A stretch of DNA of 64,000 nt, taken from contig CM057009.1 of NCBI GenBank assembly GCA_029891345.1, forward strand, positions 93,983,916 to 94,047,915, written 5' to 3'. The notes beneath the pieces are model-generated. The model made no database searches and was not told the origin of the DNA. It saw only the letters and a list, made by a program, of their open reading frames with translations. A program made the position numbers and the translations under genes. Shown here piece by piece: positions 9,770 to 19,839 of this stretch. The stretch comes from Dryococelus australis (Eukaryota > Arthropoda > Insecta > Phasmatodea > Phasmatidae). Position 1 is the first letter of the stretch. Each line of letters starts with the position of its first letter.

Positions 9770-12509
9770 CAATGTTGCCAAGTCAGGGAGATGAAAAATA
9801 CCTAGATGTGACACATGTTTTCCTCCAGATCGAGGGAAAAAAAATTCCTAGATTTTGAAAAGTACAAATAAGCAAAATGAAAACAGCTTTCTGGGGAATT
9901 CGTACTTTGTAAAATGAAACATAACATATAAAAATTATTGATCACTTACAGATTTGATGTAAAATAATTTTTACAAAAACAATTCAATTCACCTTATTGC
10001 TTATTTTCATAGTCAGTTTCAGGTATGGTTTTTGCCTATAAAACACTGAAAAAACTTAGTACTATGATAATTCATTCAAAATTCCTGGAAACGAGAGTTT
10101 ATACACATTATTTATGAAAGCATATGTATGAAACGAAAAATTTTGTAAGGTATAATTTGCACTCACAATCAGTTAATTTTTCTTTCTCGTCAAGTTTGCC
10201 CACACTATTAGTTTTCATTGCTGCTATGCCCCTTATCTCCGTCGCCTTTAAAGTCGTTCATGGATTTATTAAAAAGGGCCTTGTGTTCTTTACCAATTCG
10301 AAATTCATTATGTATTTTTATATCCCTCTTTGCATGAAGCAAGCCACTAATACTCTCTGTGCTGAGCTTATTTCTGCGAACCAAAAGTATTAGCTTGCAA
10401 GCTGAGAAGACTCTCCCAACAGTGGCGCTCGTGTGTGGTAAAGCCAGGAGCTTTTTAACAAATGATGTCATATTTTTTAAACCAAGACTTTCATCACCCC
10501 TTTTAATTTTATCGAATTTTGCCCTGAAATCCTCGACAGTAACATTCGGTTCAAAATCAAGGTCTGTTTGCCTCAGTAGACGTCATTGATTATCCACATC
10601 AAGGTACTCATTCTCAGGGAAAACTTCAGCAATGGTATTAATGGACTAACTGTAAACCTTTTCTGGATTTAGAATTTCTAATTTCTTTAAATGGTTCATA
10701 TGCTTGAATTGGAATCTTTGTTATATCTGATGAGCTCCTTCTAGGCCTACGAAAAATTGAAGACATTTAACTTTAAACTAATGCAGATCTACAGCACTGC
10801 CTATAGTTTGGTCAGATGAAATTGTTGCAACCACTTTGGCTCCTAGATAAACTTCATTTAAGGAAACAATTCGAAGGGTTTCTGTAATGAATTTCTTCAA
10901 CAGGTGTACAAGCCAACTAATCTTGTTTGCTGTAACACTTGACAATGCTGCTGCAATTCCGTCATACAACAAAGAAAAATAGGTTTTTCACACTGCATTT
11001 CTCTGTTCAAATCTTCGAAGTATGGCAGAACAAACACTTAAAACCGAAGATAAAGTTTGTACATAGGATCTCTAAGAGTGGTTAGAATGTATTGAGCAGC
11101 TGGAATTCCTTCTAATAAAGAACCATCCTAGAAAAACAAGATTAGGGCTTGGTATTGCTCTAGCATTCGCTTAACGACAGGGAGAAATGACAGCCACCTA
11201 GATTGTACAGGATGGAGTATCATGTGTGGTTCTGTTCCAAAAAATTCTCGGAATTCACGTAATGTTGAAATTCTTTTAGGACTGCAACTGAAGTAACTGT
11301 ATATGTCACGAGTAAGCTGCTCAATGAAACTTGGTAACTTTTGTCTTGCCTTTGAAACACAAAGATGGATTAACTCATGCACCATTTCTTTAAGGCGGAA
11401 GACAAGGATTTATTTGCACACATGATTACATTTGCTCCATCCTCAGCCATTGCCAATAGATTATCTTGTAATTCTATTCCACCTTCCTGAAAATATTTCT
11501 GAACAACATCAAAGAGTACATCAGCTGTGACGCTGCCTAACTCAGCAAAACTGAAAAAATCTTCATGCACTTTGAAGACACTGTCTACTATTCGAACAAC
11601 ACAAAGATGATTCCTTCGAACACTGTCAGAGACTTCATCCACCAGAATGGAAAAATTGTTAACTTTCAATATTGTGTACTGTTATGAATGCAGCCATTAG
11701 TTACTCAGCATTTTTTGCTTTATCAGCATGACTAGTACTAGGTGCGGTCAGAAATTTTTCAATTTTCACCTGACACTGGTCATATTTTACAGATTTTCTG
11801 TGTTTGTTGGTTTTCGAGTGTTTTTATATTTCTGATTTTCCACCGTTCACATCTATCTGATGGACTTTGCACCGATAAAACATTGGACCCTTAGCTCTAC
11901 TTGTTAACCAGCCCTTGAAAGATGGGTCATCCTCCCAAGATACAATATTTCTGACCATAGGCTTTTTTTGGGTTGAGTAGGAAGTTGTTCTGTTGTCTCA
12001 TTGCTGCTCATTTTTCATAGTCTGTGGAAAAACAGCAATAACTTAAAATATGTCAATATCAGATATAGGTAGAATAACTACGTTTTGTCTAATATTTATA
12101 GCACGAACATTTATGCTCCTGCATTTGTATGATTGTACATTTCAACAATTATTTTACATCTTCCATGTAATGTTTTTCTTTTTAATGCCTATATTATGAG
12201 CTGCATACAAACCAAATCACTAACAGAGGGGACTCCCATCTCAAACAACAGAAGCAGGGGACTTCCATAGAGAATCACAAATATCAGGGAATCCATGTCT
12301 ACAGTGATGATTCCTAGGGAACTCCAACAAATTCACAAAACAAAAGTAATAAACCTATGACTAACAGTTATATTTTGTGTGTGTACTTAAAACTAACTAC
12401 GTAAACGAGAAAGTTAATATTTCCCGCACTATCTCGTTTTCCATAGAAATTGTAAGTAATTCCCTGGTTCCCCAGCCTTTACCCGAATTCCCTAGGGTTG
12501 GCAACATTG
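9770..12509 (-). mobile_element. hAT transposon remnant (hAT-1)
   Basis: The two ends share a 12-base inverted repeat, CAATGTTGCCAA at 9770-9781 and its complement at 12498-12509, with a looser match beyond. The ends bracket a hAT transposase pseudogene on the minus strand. The expected 8-bp target duplication was not found (left flank TTGAATTA, right flank CACAGGCG), so one flank has probably been rearranged. The right end directly abuts the protease region of a gypsy element. Confidence 0.65.
10208..12011 (-). pseudogene. hAT transposase pseudogene (DUF4371-type)
   Basis: hAT transposases cut and paste DNA with an RNase H-like fold. Reading the minus strand from ATG 12011: a BED/TTF-like zinc finger (SWEDDPSFKGWL, then KHSKTNKH) with one Cys replaced by His, a stop, and a frameshift in a 7-A run. 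A DUF4371-like block follows at 11370-11669 (FSILVDEVSD with the first catalytic Asp, then EDGANVI). Next is a CHSLHL-like block at 11128-11385 ending in QSRWLSF. A degenerate stretch covers 10778-10972. The C-terminal dimerisation domain is at 10208-10471 (LLALPHTSATVGRVFS, RNKLSTESISGLL). It resembles the FAM200/ZBED-like hAT group. Multiple stops and shifts make it non-functional. Confidence 0.85.
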
Positions 12510-12516
12510 CACAGGC

Positions 12517-12792
12517 GTGGTCATTGGTGAAGTGAAAGTGGCTGTAAAAATATGTGACATTACAACAACAACAACAGCCTTTGTCACCCACGACATCAGG
12601 GAAGATGTCATCCTGGATATTCCCTGTTTGGCGGAACAAAGAGCAATCATCGAACCTGCCACTCGACAGATAAATTTTGGATGCAAAGAACGTCGGATGG
12701 TTTACAACCTGGAACCTCGTGACACAGACGACACATCTGCTATCGCCCTGGACGACCTCGACCATGACGCTTGTACAACGACTGCTAAATGA
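12517..12792 (+). pseudogene. Gypsy A aspartic protease, C-terminal half
   Basis: A 91-codon frame matches the C-terminal half of a retropepsin: a GEVKVAVKI strand, a THDIREDVILDI segment corresponding to the usual ED-x-ILG region, and ARRQI-like and ERRMVY strands toward the RT linker. Retropepsin cleaves the Gag-Pol polyprotein. The active-site DTGA half is missing because the element is cut at about 12510, next to the hAT-1 end. The assignment rests on position directly before RT and on the strand pattern. Confidence 0.65.
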
Positions 12793-13615
12793 ATGCAAGG
12801 ATGCATTTACCGTCGCCGACCTTCTATGCCGAACCACCATTGCGGAACATGCTATTCTGTTAACTACCGACACACCATTGTACGACAGCCCACGTCGCTA
12901 CTACCCGCATCAACAGATAATAATTCTGGAGCAAATCGCCGAAATGTTAGCTGAAGGGGGTATCGAACCATCACAAAGCACATTTAATTCAGCAATCACC
13001 TATGGCACCTGGCATTCTTGAGTGTATTTCCGCTGCCTAAACCTAATTACGTGCAGTGCCCCACCACCGTATATCCACATTCAAGACACTCTGAATATGC
13101 TGAGGAAAGAAAAAGTACTAACAACAACTGATCTCCGAAGTGGGTATTAGCAAGTCCCTGTAAAACACACAGACCAACACAAAATGACATTCACCACACC
13201 TGACGGATGCTGCTTTCAATTTTGTGCCATGTCGTTCGGCCTGAAATGCGCCCCATCGACTTTACAGGAAATGATGGTCCATGTCCTGGATGGTTTGATT
13301 GGCACTTGTGCATTGGCGTACCTCGACGATGTGATCGTTTAGTGTGAATCATGGCCAGAACATCTACACCACCTATCACTCGTGTACGAGTGCTTGGCAT
13401 GTGCAAACAAGAAGTGTCATATTGGCAAGAAGAATATCCAATTCCTAGGTCACCTCATCAGCAAACAAGGGAAAAAACCAGTGCCATTACAGCTGAACTT
13501 TATCGAAGAGTATCTGGTACCCACAGCAAGGAGACAGTATAGAAAATTCTTTGGATTAATTAACTGGCTCAAAGAGTACATCGAATGCTTTTCAATCATC
13601 ACTGTGTTCTGCTGA
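12780..13615 (+). pseudogene. Gypsy A reverse transcriptase pseudogene
   Basis: Reverse transcriptase copies element RNA into DNA. The N-terminal part is seen in frame 12677-13021 (RTTIAEHAILL and an IEPSQSTFNSAI block). The palm follows with MTFTTPDGCCFQFC and MSFGLKCAPSTLQ, then the catalytic AYLDDVIV at about 13315-13340, intact and followed at once by a stop. The thumb/connection region holds NIQFLGHLISKQGK and RKFFGLINWLKEYI. At least four stops or frameshifts break it. Confidence 0.88.
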
Positions 13616-14190
13616 CTGAGTTAATGTCACCAAGTGTATGTTTGAAATGGCAACCAGCACAGCAGCGAAGCTTCGAGGAGGTGAAGCAGAGTTTCCGCGA
13701 ATGCCAAGCACTGTCGAGATACGACCCCAGCCGACACTTGTATATCCAGACGGACACAAGTGAGAAAGGACTCGGCGTGGTAATTTTCCAACTGTCAGAA
13801 AACAATGAGCAGTGAATTATCGACTTCGGAAACTCCAAGATCGGCCCAGTAGAGCGGTGGTACGACGTGAATGAACATGAGTGCCTGGCCATTGTGTGGA
13901 GTTTGAAGAAGTACTGAGTACTGTTGGAATACAAACACTTCACACTCTGGACCGACAACCACTGCCTACTGTGGTTACACAGTATGAAGGAAAGACGAAG
14001 TAAACTGGCATGCTGGGCTCTTTTGATGCAAGTATACGACTTCGAAGTACAGCATGTGGCAGGCGTCAAAAACCAACTCGCCGACCACCTGTCTCGAACA
14101 CCAGGAGATGAAATTTCGCGGGACGAGGAAGCGTGGGAAAATGTCTTACCCCCTCCTCCCGCCGACACACGAACACAGGCAACGTCATAG
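13585..14190 (+). pseudogene. Gypsy A RNase H pseudogene
   Basis: RNase H degrades the RNA strand of the RNA:DNA hybrid. Visible blocks are RYDPSRHLYIQTDTSEKGLGVV with the first catalytic Asp, WSLKKY near 13900, LWTDNHCLLWLHS with a further Asp, and VAGVKNQLADHLSRTPG, the standard end of gypsy RNase H. Two stops (about 13816 and 13917) split the domain. A Pro/Thr-rich tether to integrase follows. Confidence 0.85.
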
Positions 14191-14359
14191 GTGCAATGCG
14201 CAAAAGTCATCGTGATACCACAAGCACCCTCCTTTATCACAGTGGAAACAAAATTGTTAATCAAACAAGCTGAGTGCCCCGTCACATGTAAGTGGTCTTT
14301 GGAATGCGAGAAACGAGTCAACGACAGGTGGCGCGTGTTGAACGGTACCCTGGAGTCAC

Positions 14360-15234
14360 ATGCCAACAAACTACACTGACATCTGGAGAACGTGCATGCC
14401 CCTTGCTACCCACAGCATCGTACTACAATACCCACATTCCAACAACATTGCAGGACATCCCGGTGCTGAAAAAACCTGTCAGAATATTTTAAAACACTTT
14501 CACTGGCCAGGAGTTTCAGTTCATGTCCACGCCTTTGTACGCGAATGTACAACCTGCCACAGATTCAAGAGCCGATGCACGGATGGTGCCCAGCAACAGC
14601 AACCCTGCACTCCAAAAGAGCCGATCGAAACAGTAGCCTTGGATTTAATGGGTCTGTTTTCTCGCACCTTGAAAGGCAAGCGTTTCATTGTCATGGTAAC
14701 CGACTTGTTTTCCAGGTGGGATGAAGCATTTCCTGTGTCCAGCGCCCGCGCACACACTGTAGGAAAAGTGGAAGAGAATGAGTTTTTCTCATGTTGGGGA
14801 TATCCACTAATGGTATTGAGTGACAAAGGCACACATTTTACCAGCTGTACACGGAGAAATATGTGCGAGTGATGGGCTGTGCCCACATAACAACATATGT
14901 TTATCATCCATGTGGGAACCCGACTGAAAGACGCAATCAGGAATTGAAGACCCAGTTACGTCTGCGCGAGGGTGAAAATCACGCCTTGTGGGCGAAACAA
15001 CTCCCTGCTGCCCTCCTCACAATCAGAACCTTGGTAAACCAGGCCATGGGGATGACACCAGCCCAGCTGCTACAGGGCCGTGACCTGATGCTCCCAGGCG
15101 AGTTCGCAGCAGGAACAAGAGATTGCACCAACTGTGCGGAAGGAGGAGAAGAGAGAGAGGAAAGGCATGCATGCACAATGAGAAAAGCCAGGGAAAACCA
15201 ATGGTGCTACATCACACAATGGGAGCCGGTCTAA
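14360..15234 (+). pseudogene. Gypsy A integrase pseudogene
   Basis: The zinc-binding HHCC domain (HSNNIAGHPG and CTTCHRFK) is complete by eye. The core holds ALDLMGLF with the first Asp, VLSDKGTHFTS with the second, and GNPTERRNQELKTQLRLR with the Glu, so all three catalytic residues are readable, though a frameshift at about 14865 separates the last from the others. The C-terminal part ends with a MLPGEFAAG segment and a short Glu/Arg-rich run. The element stops at about 15234 where the opposing LINE fragment begins. Confidence 0.88.
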
Positions 15235-15237
15235 TCC

Positions 15238-16476
15238 CGACCCCCACCAATATGTTTAGACACCTTTATACCCAAATTTTGCTTGTGTTTTCTTGCCCCA
15301 CCTCGCATTTGGGTTGTGGGGAATGGGTTGGTTCGCCAGGGCCGGGAAAACAATCCCGTCTTGCAGCCAGGCGTACGTGTTATACACAGGTACAGGTGCT
15401 GGCTGCTGGTGTTGTGCCCACGAAGGCATAAGCATATTTCATTGCGATTGGACATGTGTTTGCTGTGGCACTGGTGGTGCCTGGCCCTGGGCTGGTTGCT
15501 GCCAGGGTGTGAAAGGCTGTTGCCAGGCTGCTGCATGGTTATTCTCGAGAAATTGCTGCTCATGACTGCTGCTGCCGAGCTTGCCTTGTTTCAGGCGCAA
15601 GGCGGCTCCATTTCGCAGTTTTGTAGGTTTGGCAACCTCGATAGTTTGCACAGTGATTTAGGCCGCAGTTCACACATTTTACTTGTGTTGTGTCCTCGAC
15701 AATTTGGCAGTCTTTTGTGCGGTGCGGGCCACTGCAGTACATGCATCTTGGTGGGGCATTACATCCTGCTGCCACATGATTGAACCACTGGCAGCAGGAA
15801 TATTGTGCGGGTCCGGTGGGATTGTGGAACTCTTCCACTCGGATCTGAAAGCCTGCAAAACATGTGAGGGTGAGATATGATGCTGTATTAATGCCATGAG
15901 GCAGTTCGATCGCCAATTTGTTTATTGGATGCCTGTTACGATCGTGGATGTACCAGGCTCTCTGGACTGGCATTCCGAGGCGCTGGAATTCTTCGTGCAG
16001 GAATTCAATTTCCGTATCTGCTTGAACCCGGCAGAATACAAGATCCACAAGTATTTGATCGGCCTGTTGGAGCAGGCTGTGTTGGTACCCCATTTCCTTG
16101 ATGATACGGACAGCTGTAGCAAATCTGCCATTGAACTTGTATGAATGCGCAGTGTGTCTGCCCCGACACAGACAGCACTCCATGAAAGCGACATCGATTC
16201 ATTGAGTTTTCGCTTGAGGGTAGGGTATTTATGTGTACTTGTTAGGTACACAGAAAACGGCTTTATTTGCAGCTTATTTGGCTGCTGCTGGCTTGATAGT
16301 GAGGCAGTTTGGCCCACTGAGAGCTGCTGCTACCCCTGAGGGGGTGATTGTGTGCCCTGATGGGGCTGTACGTCGTGTGTACGTTTTACTCGCTTGCTCT
16401 AATTTTGCAATGCGACATCATTCGCAATTAGGTTAGCTGGGATTTGCATATCCATGGCAACATCGTTACAAGCCAT
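15238..16476 (-). pseudogene. Jockey-type LINE ORF1 (Gag-like) pseudogene
   Basis: ORF1 proteins of Jockey-type LINEs are nucleic-acid-binding Gag-like proteins that coat element RNA. From ATG 16476 the minus strand gives a Gln-rich N terminus with two in-frame TAG stops, then a KPFSVYLTS segment. After a frameshift near 16190 comes a PRE_C2HC-type domain (YKFNGRFATAVRIIKEMG, then EFQRLGMPVQRAWYI and LPHGINTASYLTL). Three zinc knuckles follow: CCQWFNHVAAGC, CMYCSGPHRTKDC and CVNCGLNHCANYRGC. Another shift near 15600 leads into a Gln/Pro-rich tail reaching about 15240. ORF2 (endonuclease and RT) is absent. The domain order is typical of insect LINEs. Confidence 0.88.
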
Positions 16477-16800
16477 TTTCACAGGTCACAGACTGGTAAG
16501 TGTGCCTACAGTATGCCTCTTTGTGTTGGCTGGTGTGCACTGTCCAAGCCCCTCCCTCCCAACCCCTCCCCGATACCGGAGATAAGGCCAGGGAGGTAGG
16601 GGGCGACTGGCACTCTGTTTTTCCTAATACTAATAAAACTTTATTTTTTGTATTTAAAAACCTAACGAAAATAAGGGAACTTAACTTCAAATTGCGTGGT
16701 AGTTCTAAGAAGAACTAGCCGCACGAGCTTTCACTGAAATCGAGTAGTTCCAAGAAGAACTACTCGCAGCAGTAAACTGATGTTCACTGCAGATCTTCTC
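16477..16800 (-). other. Probable LINE 5' untranslated region
   Basis: Sequence upstream of the ORF1 start on the minus strand, without coding potential. It contains a perfect 10-bp hairpin at 16741-16766 (CGAGTAGTTC, 6-base loop, GAACTACTCG) and a nearby related half-copy (TAGTTCTAAGAAGAACTAG) at about 16701. The 5' end of the element was not identified. Confidence 0.4.
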
Positions 16801-16919
16801 TCCTCACTGGCTGCCTCGGAACTCTATGTAAATAATCTTTCCTCTTGTCTATTTATCTAGGTTACGTCGGCTGCTTTGGTATCCGGCAATTCTGATTGGC
16901 TAGTCTTAACAGTTGCAAG

Positions 16920-17170
16920 ATCAATCATAAACTGCAAAACTAATTTTCCGTGCTCTTGCTCGAGCCTCACACCGAGGCGAGCCGGGTTCGATTCCCGGTG
17001 GTGTCCCAGCATATTTTCGTGCTTGGGGAAATGGTGCGAAAGTTACCACTGTACAGCTGGTTTTATACGGGCACTCCAGTTTCCCTCTACTTTGCTTTCT
17101 GCCGCTGCTCCATTTTCATGTCACTTTGTCTTCACCGGCGCTGAATACCTCGCTGCAATGGGAACTTTCT
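16920..17170 (+). mobile_element. tRNA-derived SINE
   Basis: A perfect tRNA T-arm lies at 16982-16998: stem CCGGG, loop TTCGATT, stem CCCGG, which includes the RNA polymerase III B box. It is preceded by an anticodon-arm-like CTCACACCGAGG. The A box is poorly preserved. Downstream is a non-tRNA body with GGGCACTCCAGTTTCCC (about 17069). The head is too degenerate to be a working tRNA gene. Confidence 0.65.
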
Positions 17171-17649
17171 AGTAAAATATTGTCTGTCAAATCAGTGTTT
17201 ATGTGTACGTATGTGTATCAGTGAATACAAGTTCTAGGGATACAACTATTTTCCAGGAAAAAAACACAGAAATCACAGTTTACTCCTATCCTATGAAATA
17301 TATTTGTAGATTAAAAATACACGTGAAAATTGTTTAAAAAACTATCATTTTTAGGGCTTTTCTGGGCAGTTTAGTTAAAGGAAAAGAGAAAAGTACAAAG
17401 TCGCTCCTGTAGTTTAATCCACTGGCTTGCATCACACATTATAATACCCTACTGTTACAAACACAATTTATAAGGAATTCAGCTTCTGGTCGCATAGGGT
17501 CCTCGCACCCGAACCCGGGGAAGGGGGCGAAATTCTTTTCATTTATTTATAAATATTTAATTATTTAGCATTCGTTTGGTTGTGAGTTATATATCTCTTG
17601 ATAAGATTTATATACTTAAACATGTTCATTTATTTCATACAAAATATCT

Positions 17650-17877
17650 TATAGGTAATTCATGGTAAAGTGAGCCCTTCTGAAAGCCCCCTCATTTGGG
17701 ATAGTAGTCAATAAATATATTGTTAGATTCCAATTGTGGTGGAACACATAAACTGTGTTTATTACTTACTAGGCAATATTTATTTTAAAAAGGTGGTTAA
17801 AGTGTAAAAAAATAATGGCTGAAAGGAAAAAGTAACAAAGGCCTCAACAGTGCCCGCTTTACCATGAACGGCCTATA
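17650..17877. mobile_element. MITE, copy 1 of a two-copy family
   Basis: The ends are inverted repeats of about 33 bases: TATAGGTAATTCATGGTAAA at left, and reversed from the right TATAGGCCGTTCATGGTAAA. TA occurs at both termini. The interior is about 160 bp, AT-rich and non-coding. It shares both ends and internal motifs (AATAAATATAT, GTGTTTATT) with the copy at 19598-19839. Confidence 0.9.
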
Positions 17878-19597
17878 CAAATAAAATGTTTGGTACGAGG
17901 TGCAGGCGCTCGAGAGCAGGTCGCATTTTTCGAATGGTGATTGTGTTTTGGTAAGAGGGGATTAACTAGTTTGGAAGGGAACGGCCTCGCATAAGTTCTT
18001 GCACCTGGCCTCATTTTCACTAGGGATGGCGCTGTTTTGGGAGGGCCAAATTTAACCTTGAGGCGTTAAAAATTGTTGTGCCTATATACTCGTAAATTAA
18101 GTTTATTAAAACATGAACATAATTTGGAGCAACTGTTACTGTATGTTTATTGTGTTGCATGGAGCTAAAGAGTACATGTTTGTTCACATGCTTCTAACCG
18201 GCAGCTTTGTAAAGTTTATAGTAAACGAACATAATATGCTACTTATTGTGAAGGGCAGATATAAACTGCACGAAACTCTTTTATGTTCAACGCATAATTC
18301 TTTTCAAGCATAGTTAACACATGACATCAGTTTTCTGAATGTTTATTCAGTCTCTTGTTGTATTCGAGCATATTTATAAGCACTAAAATTAATTAAAGAA
18401 TTCATGTGAATTTAAAACTACTCCACACACAAAACGTTTGCATAGATTACTGGTACTCGTAAATATTTTTAAAGGCATTTCTCATAATTTTACTATACTG
18501 CTACGAAATGTCTGCAATTTTAGTGTTCGATAGGGAAAAAATTCTGAATATAGTATCTCCGAACACCATTACCTGCGACGGGAGAAAATTCGGCTCATGA
18601 TCCGACTTCTCGACGACGCGACGTTGTGTTGGCCTGACGACAAGAGAATACTCCGGCCCGATAGTATATGGCTGACTATTCGAGGTGAATGACTAGCATA
18701 GTCAGCAAATTCTTTCGGCCTCAGAGAACAGACCAGCTCCTTGTGATGAAGTCGTGCCCCGAACCAAATACAAACACACGGCGAGTAGCCACAGATGCGG
18801 AACCGAACGGTCGAATAAATAGGATGATCACTAGCCTACATAAAGCCTACAGTGTTCTTGTTGAGCACTAATTGTTGTCTGTAGAGTACAGTCCGTTGTA
18901 TATTCACACTTTTAGAGCAAACCTTTGAAAATTATCATGTATTTCATGTTTGGTTATTTCCTAAATATATAATACACAGTAAGACCGTGGACGTGGTGGT
19001 GCGTGGTTGCTTACACTCGGGGCGTCAGTCAACGAACTTATTGACTGTGGTAAGTATAACCAAATTATTTTATGGCCACCTTAATATTAAATTGACTTAT
19101 TTTTGTTAAATGAAACTTTCGCACAAATTATGCCTATAAATTGTAATATTTATTTCGCATAAGCATATGTCCAAAACTGAGAGATAAAAGGGTGAGTTGG
19201 CAAAGAGCAGTAAAAAAAAATATTCCTTATGTAAATGATTGATAAATTGAATTTTGTTACTTAATTCATAAAGTAATCATTTCTCACAAACATATTCATG
19301 TCTAAAGGTAGCATTGTTGCAAACATGTCACTGTCACGTATAAAAATATTTCATGTTTGATTGCCTGGAAGTCTCATAGATAAGGTGTGCTGTCCCGTTG
19401 TTATTTTATAGAGTAATATTTTTAACATGCGCAGGATACTACTGAGTAGTCCGAAAGTATAACTTCAGTAGCCCTTCAGAAAATATGGAAGAAAACTTGC
19501 AGTAACACACACTGACATAATTGATAAATTAAATTATATTTTATTGCAAAATATTCCTCTTTATTGTTACAATAATATCACTAGCTCGTCTATGAAG
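17878..19597. other. No gene seen between two MITEs
   Basis: Contains a GC-richer patch at 18550-18860 with short frames and an AATAAA at 18813, possibly an old LTR, but no matching partner was found. Frames at 18113-18313 and 18689-18871 have no recognisable product. Confidence 0.45.
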
Positions 19598-19839
19598 TAT
19601 CGGTTGTTCACGATAAAGTGAGCACTTTTTAATGCCCTCTCAACAGGCATTAACCACTAATAAATATATCTTATTGCAGCCTCAGGCATTAAATTTTGAG
19701 GGTGGTGAAAAGTATGCAGTGTGTTTATTGGTCACCTTGCATTGCTTATATTAAAAAGCAGCAGGAAGATGGAAACTAGATGAAAAGAAGAATTTATAAG
19801 AGCCTTAAAAAGTGCTCACTTTACCGTGAACAGCCTATA
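19598..19839. mobile_element. MITE, copy 2 of a two-copy family
   Basis: The ends are inverted repeats: TATCGGTTGTTCACGATAAA at left and, reversed from the right, TATAGGCTGTTCACGGTAAA, continuing through GTGAGCACTTTTTAA on both sides. TA flanks are consistent with Tc1/mariner-type insertion. The 242-bp length is close to the 228 bp of the first copy. No ORF. Confidence 0.92.

Larger units (their letters stand above)
12510..15234 (+). mobile_element. Gypsy retrotransposon remnant A
   Basis: A truncated Ty3/gypsy pol runs from protease through reverse transcriptase and RNase H to integrase in the expected order, with no gag and no LTR recognised. The left limit coincides with the end of hAT-1 and the right limit with the LINE ORF1 fragment. 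Its integrase closely resembles that of remnant B at 38204-39365, so A and B belong to one family. Confidence 0.85.

Noticed and set aside
12397-12873. 158-codon minus-strand ORF
   Set aside because: It overlaps the hAT end and is antisense to the gypsy A protease. No domain.
13599-14369. 256-codon minus-strand ORF
   Set aside because: It is antisense to gypsy A RNase H and integrase. The plus strand carries the recognisable motifs.
15283-15783. 166-codon plus-strand ORF
   Set aside because: It is antisense to the LINE ORF1, whose domain content on the minus strand is unambiguous.
16960-17000. tRNA gene
   Set aside because: Only the T-arm and B box are well formed. The A box and acceptor stem are not convincing.
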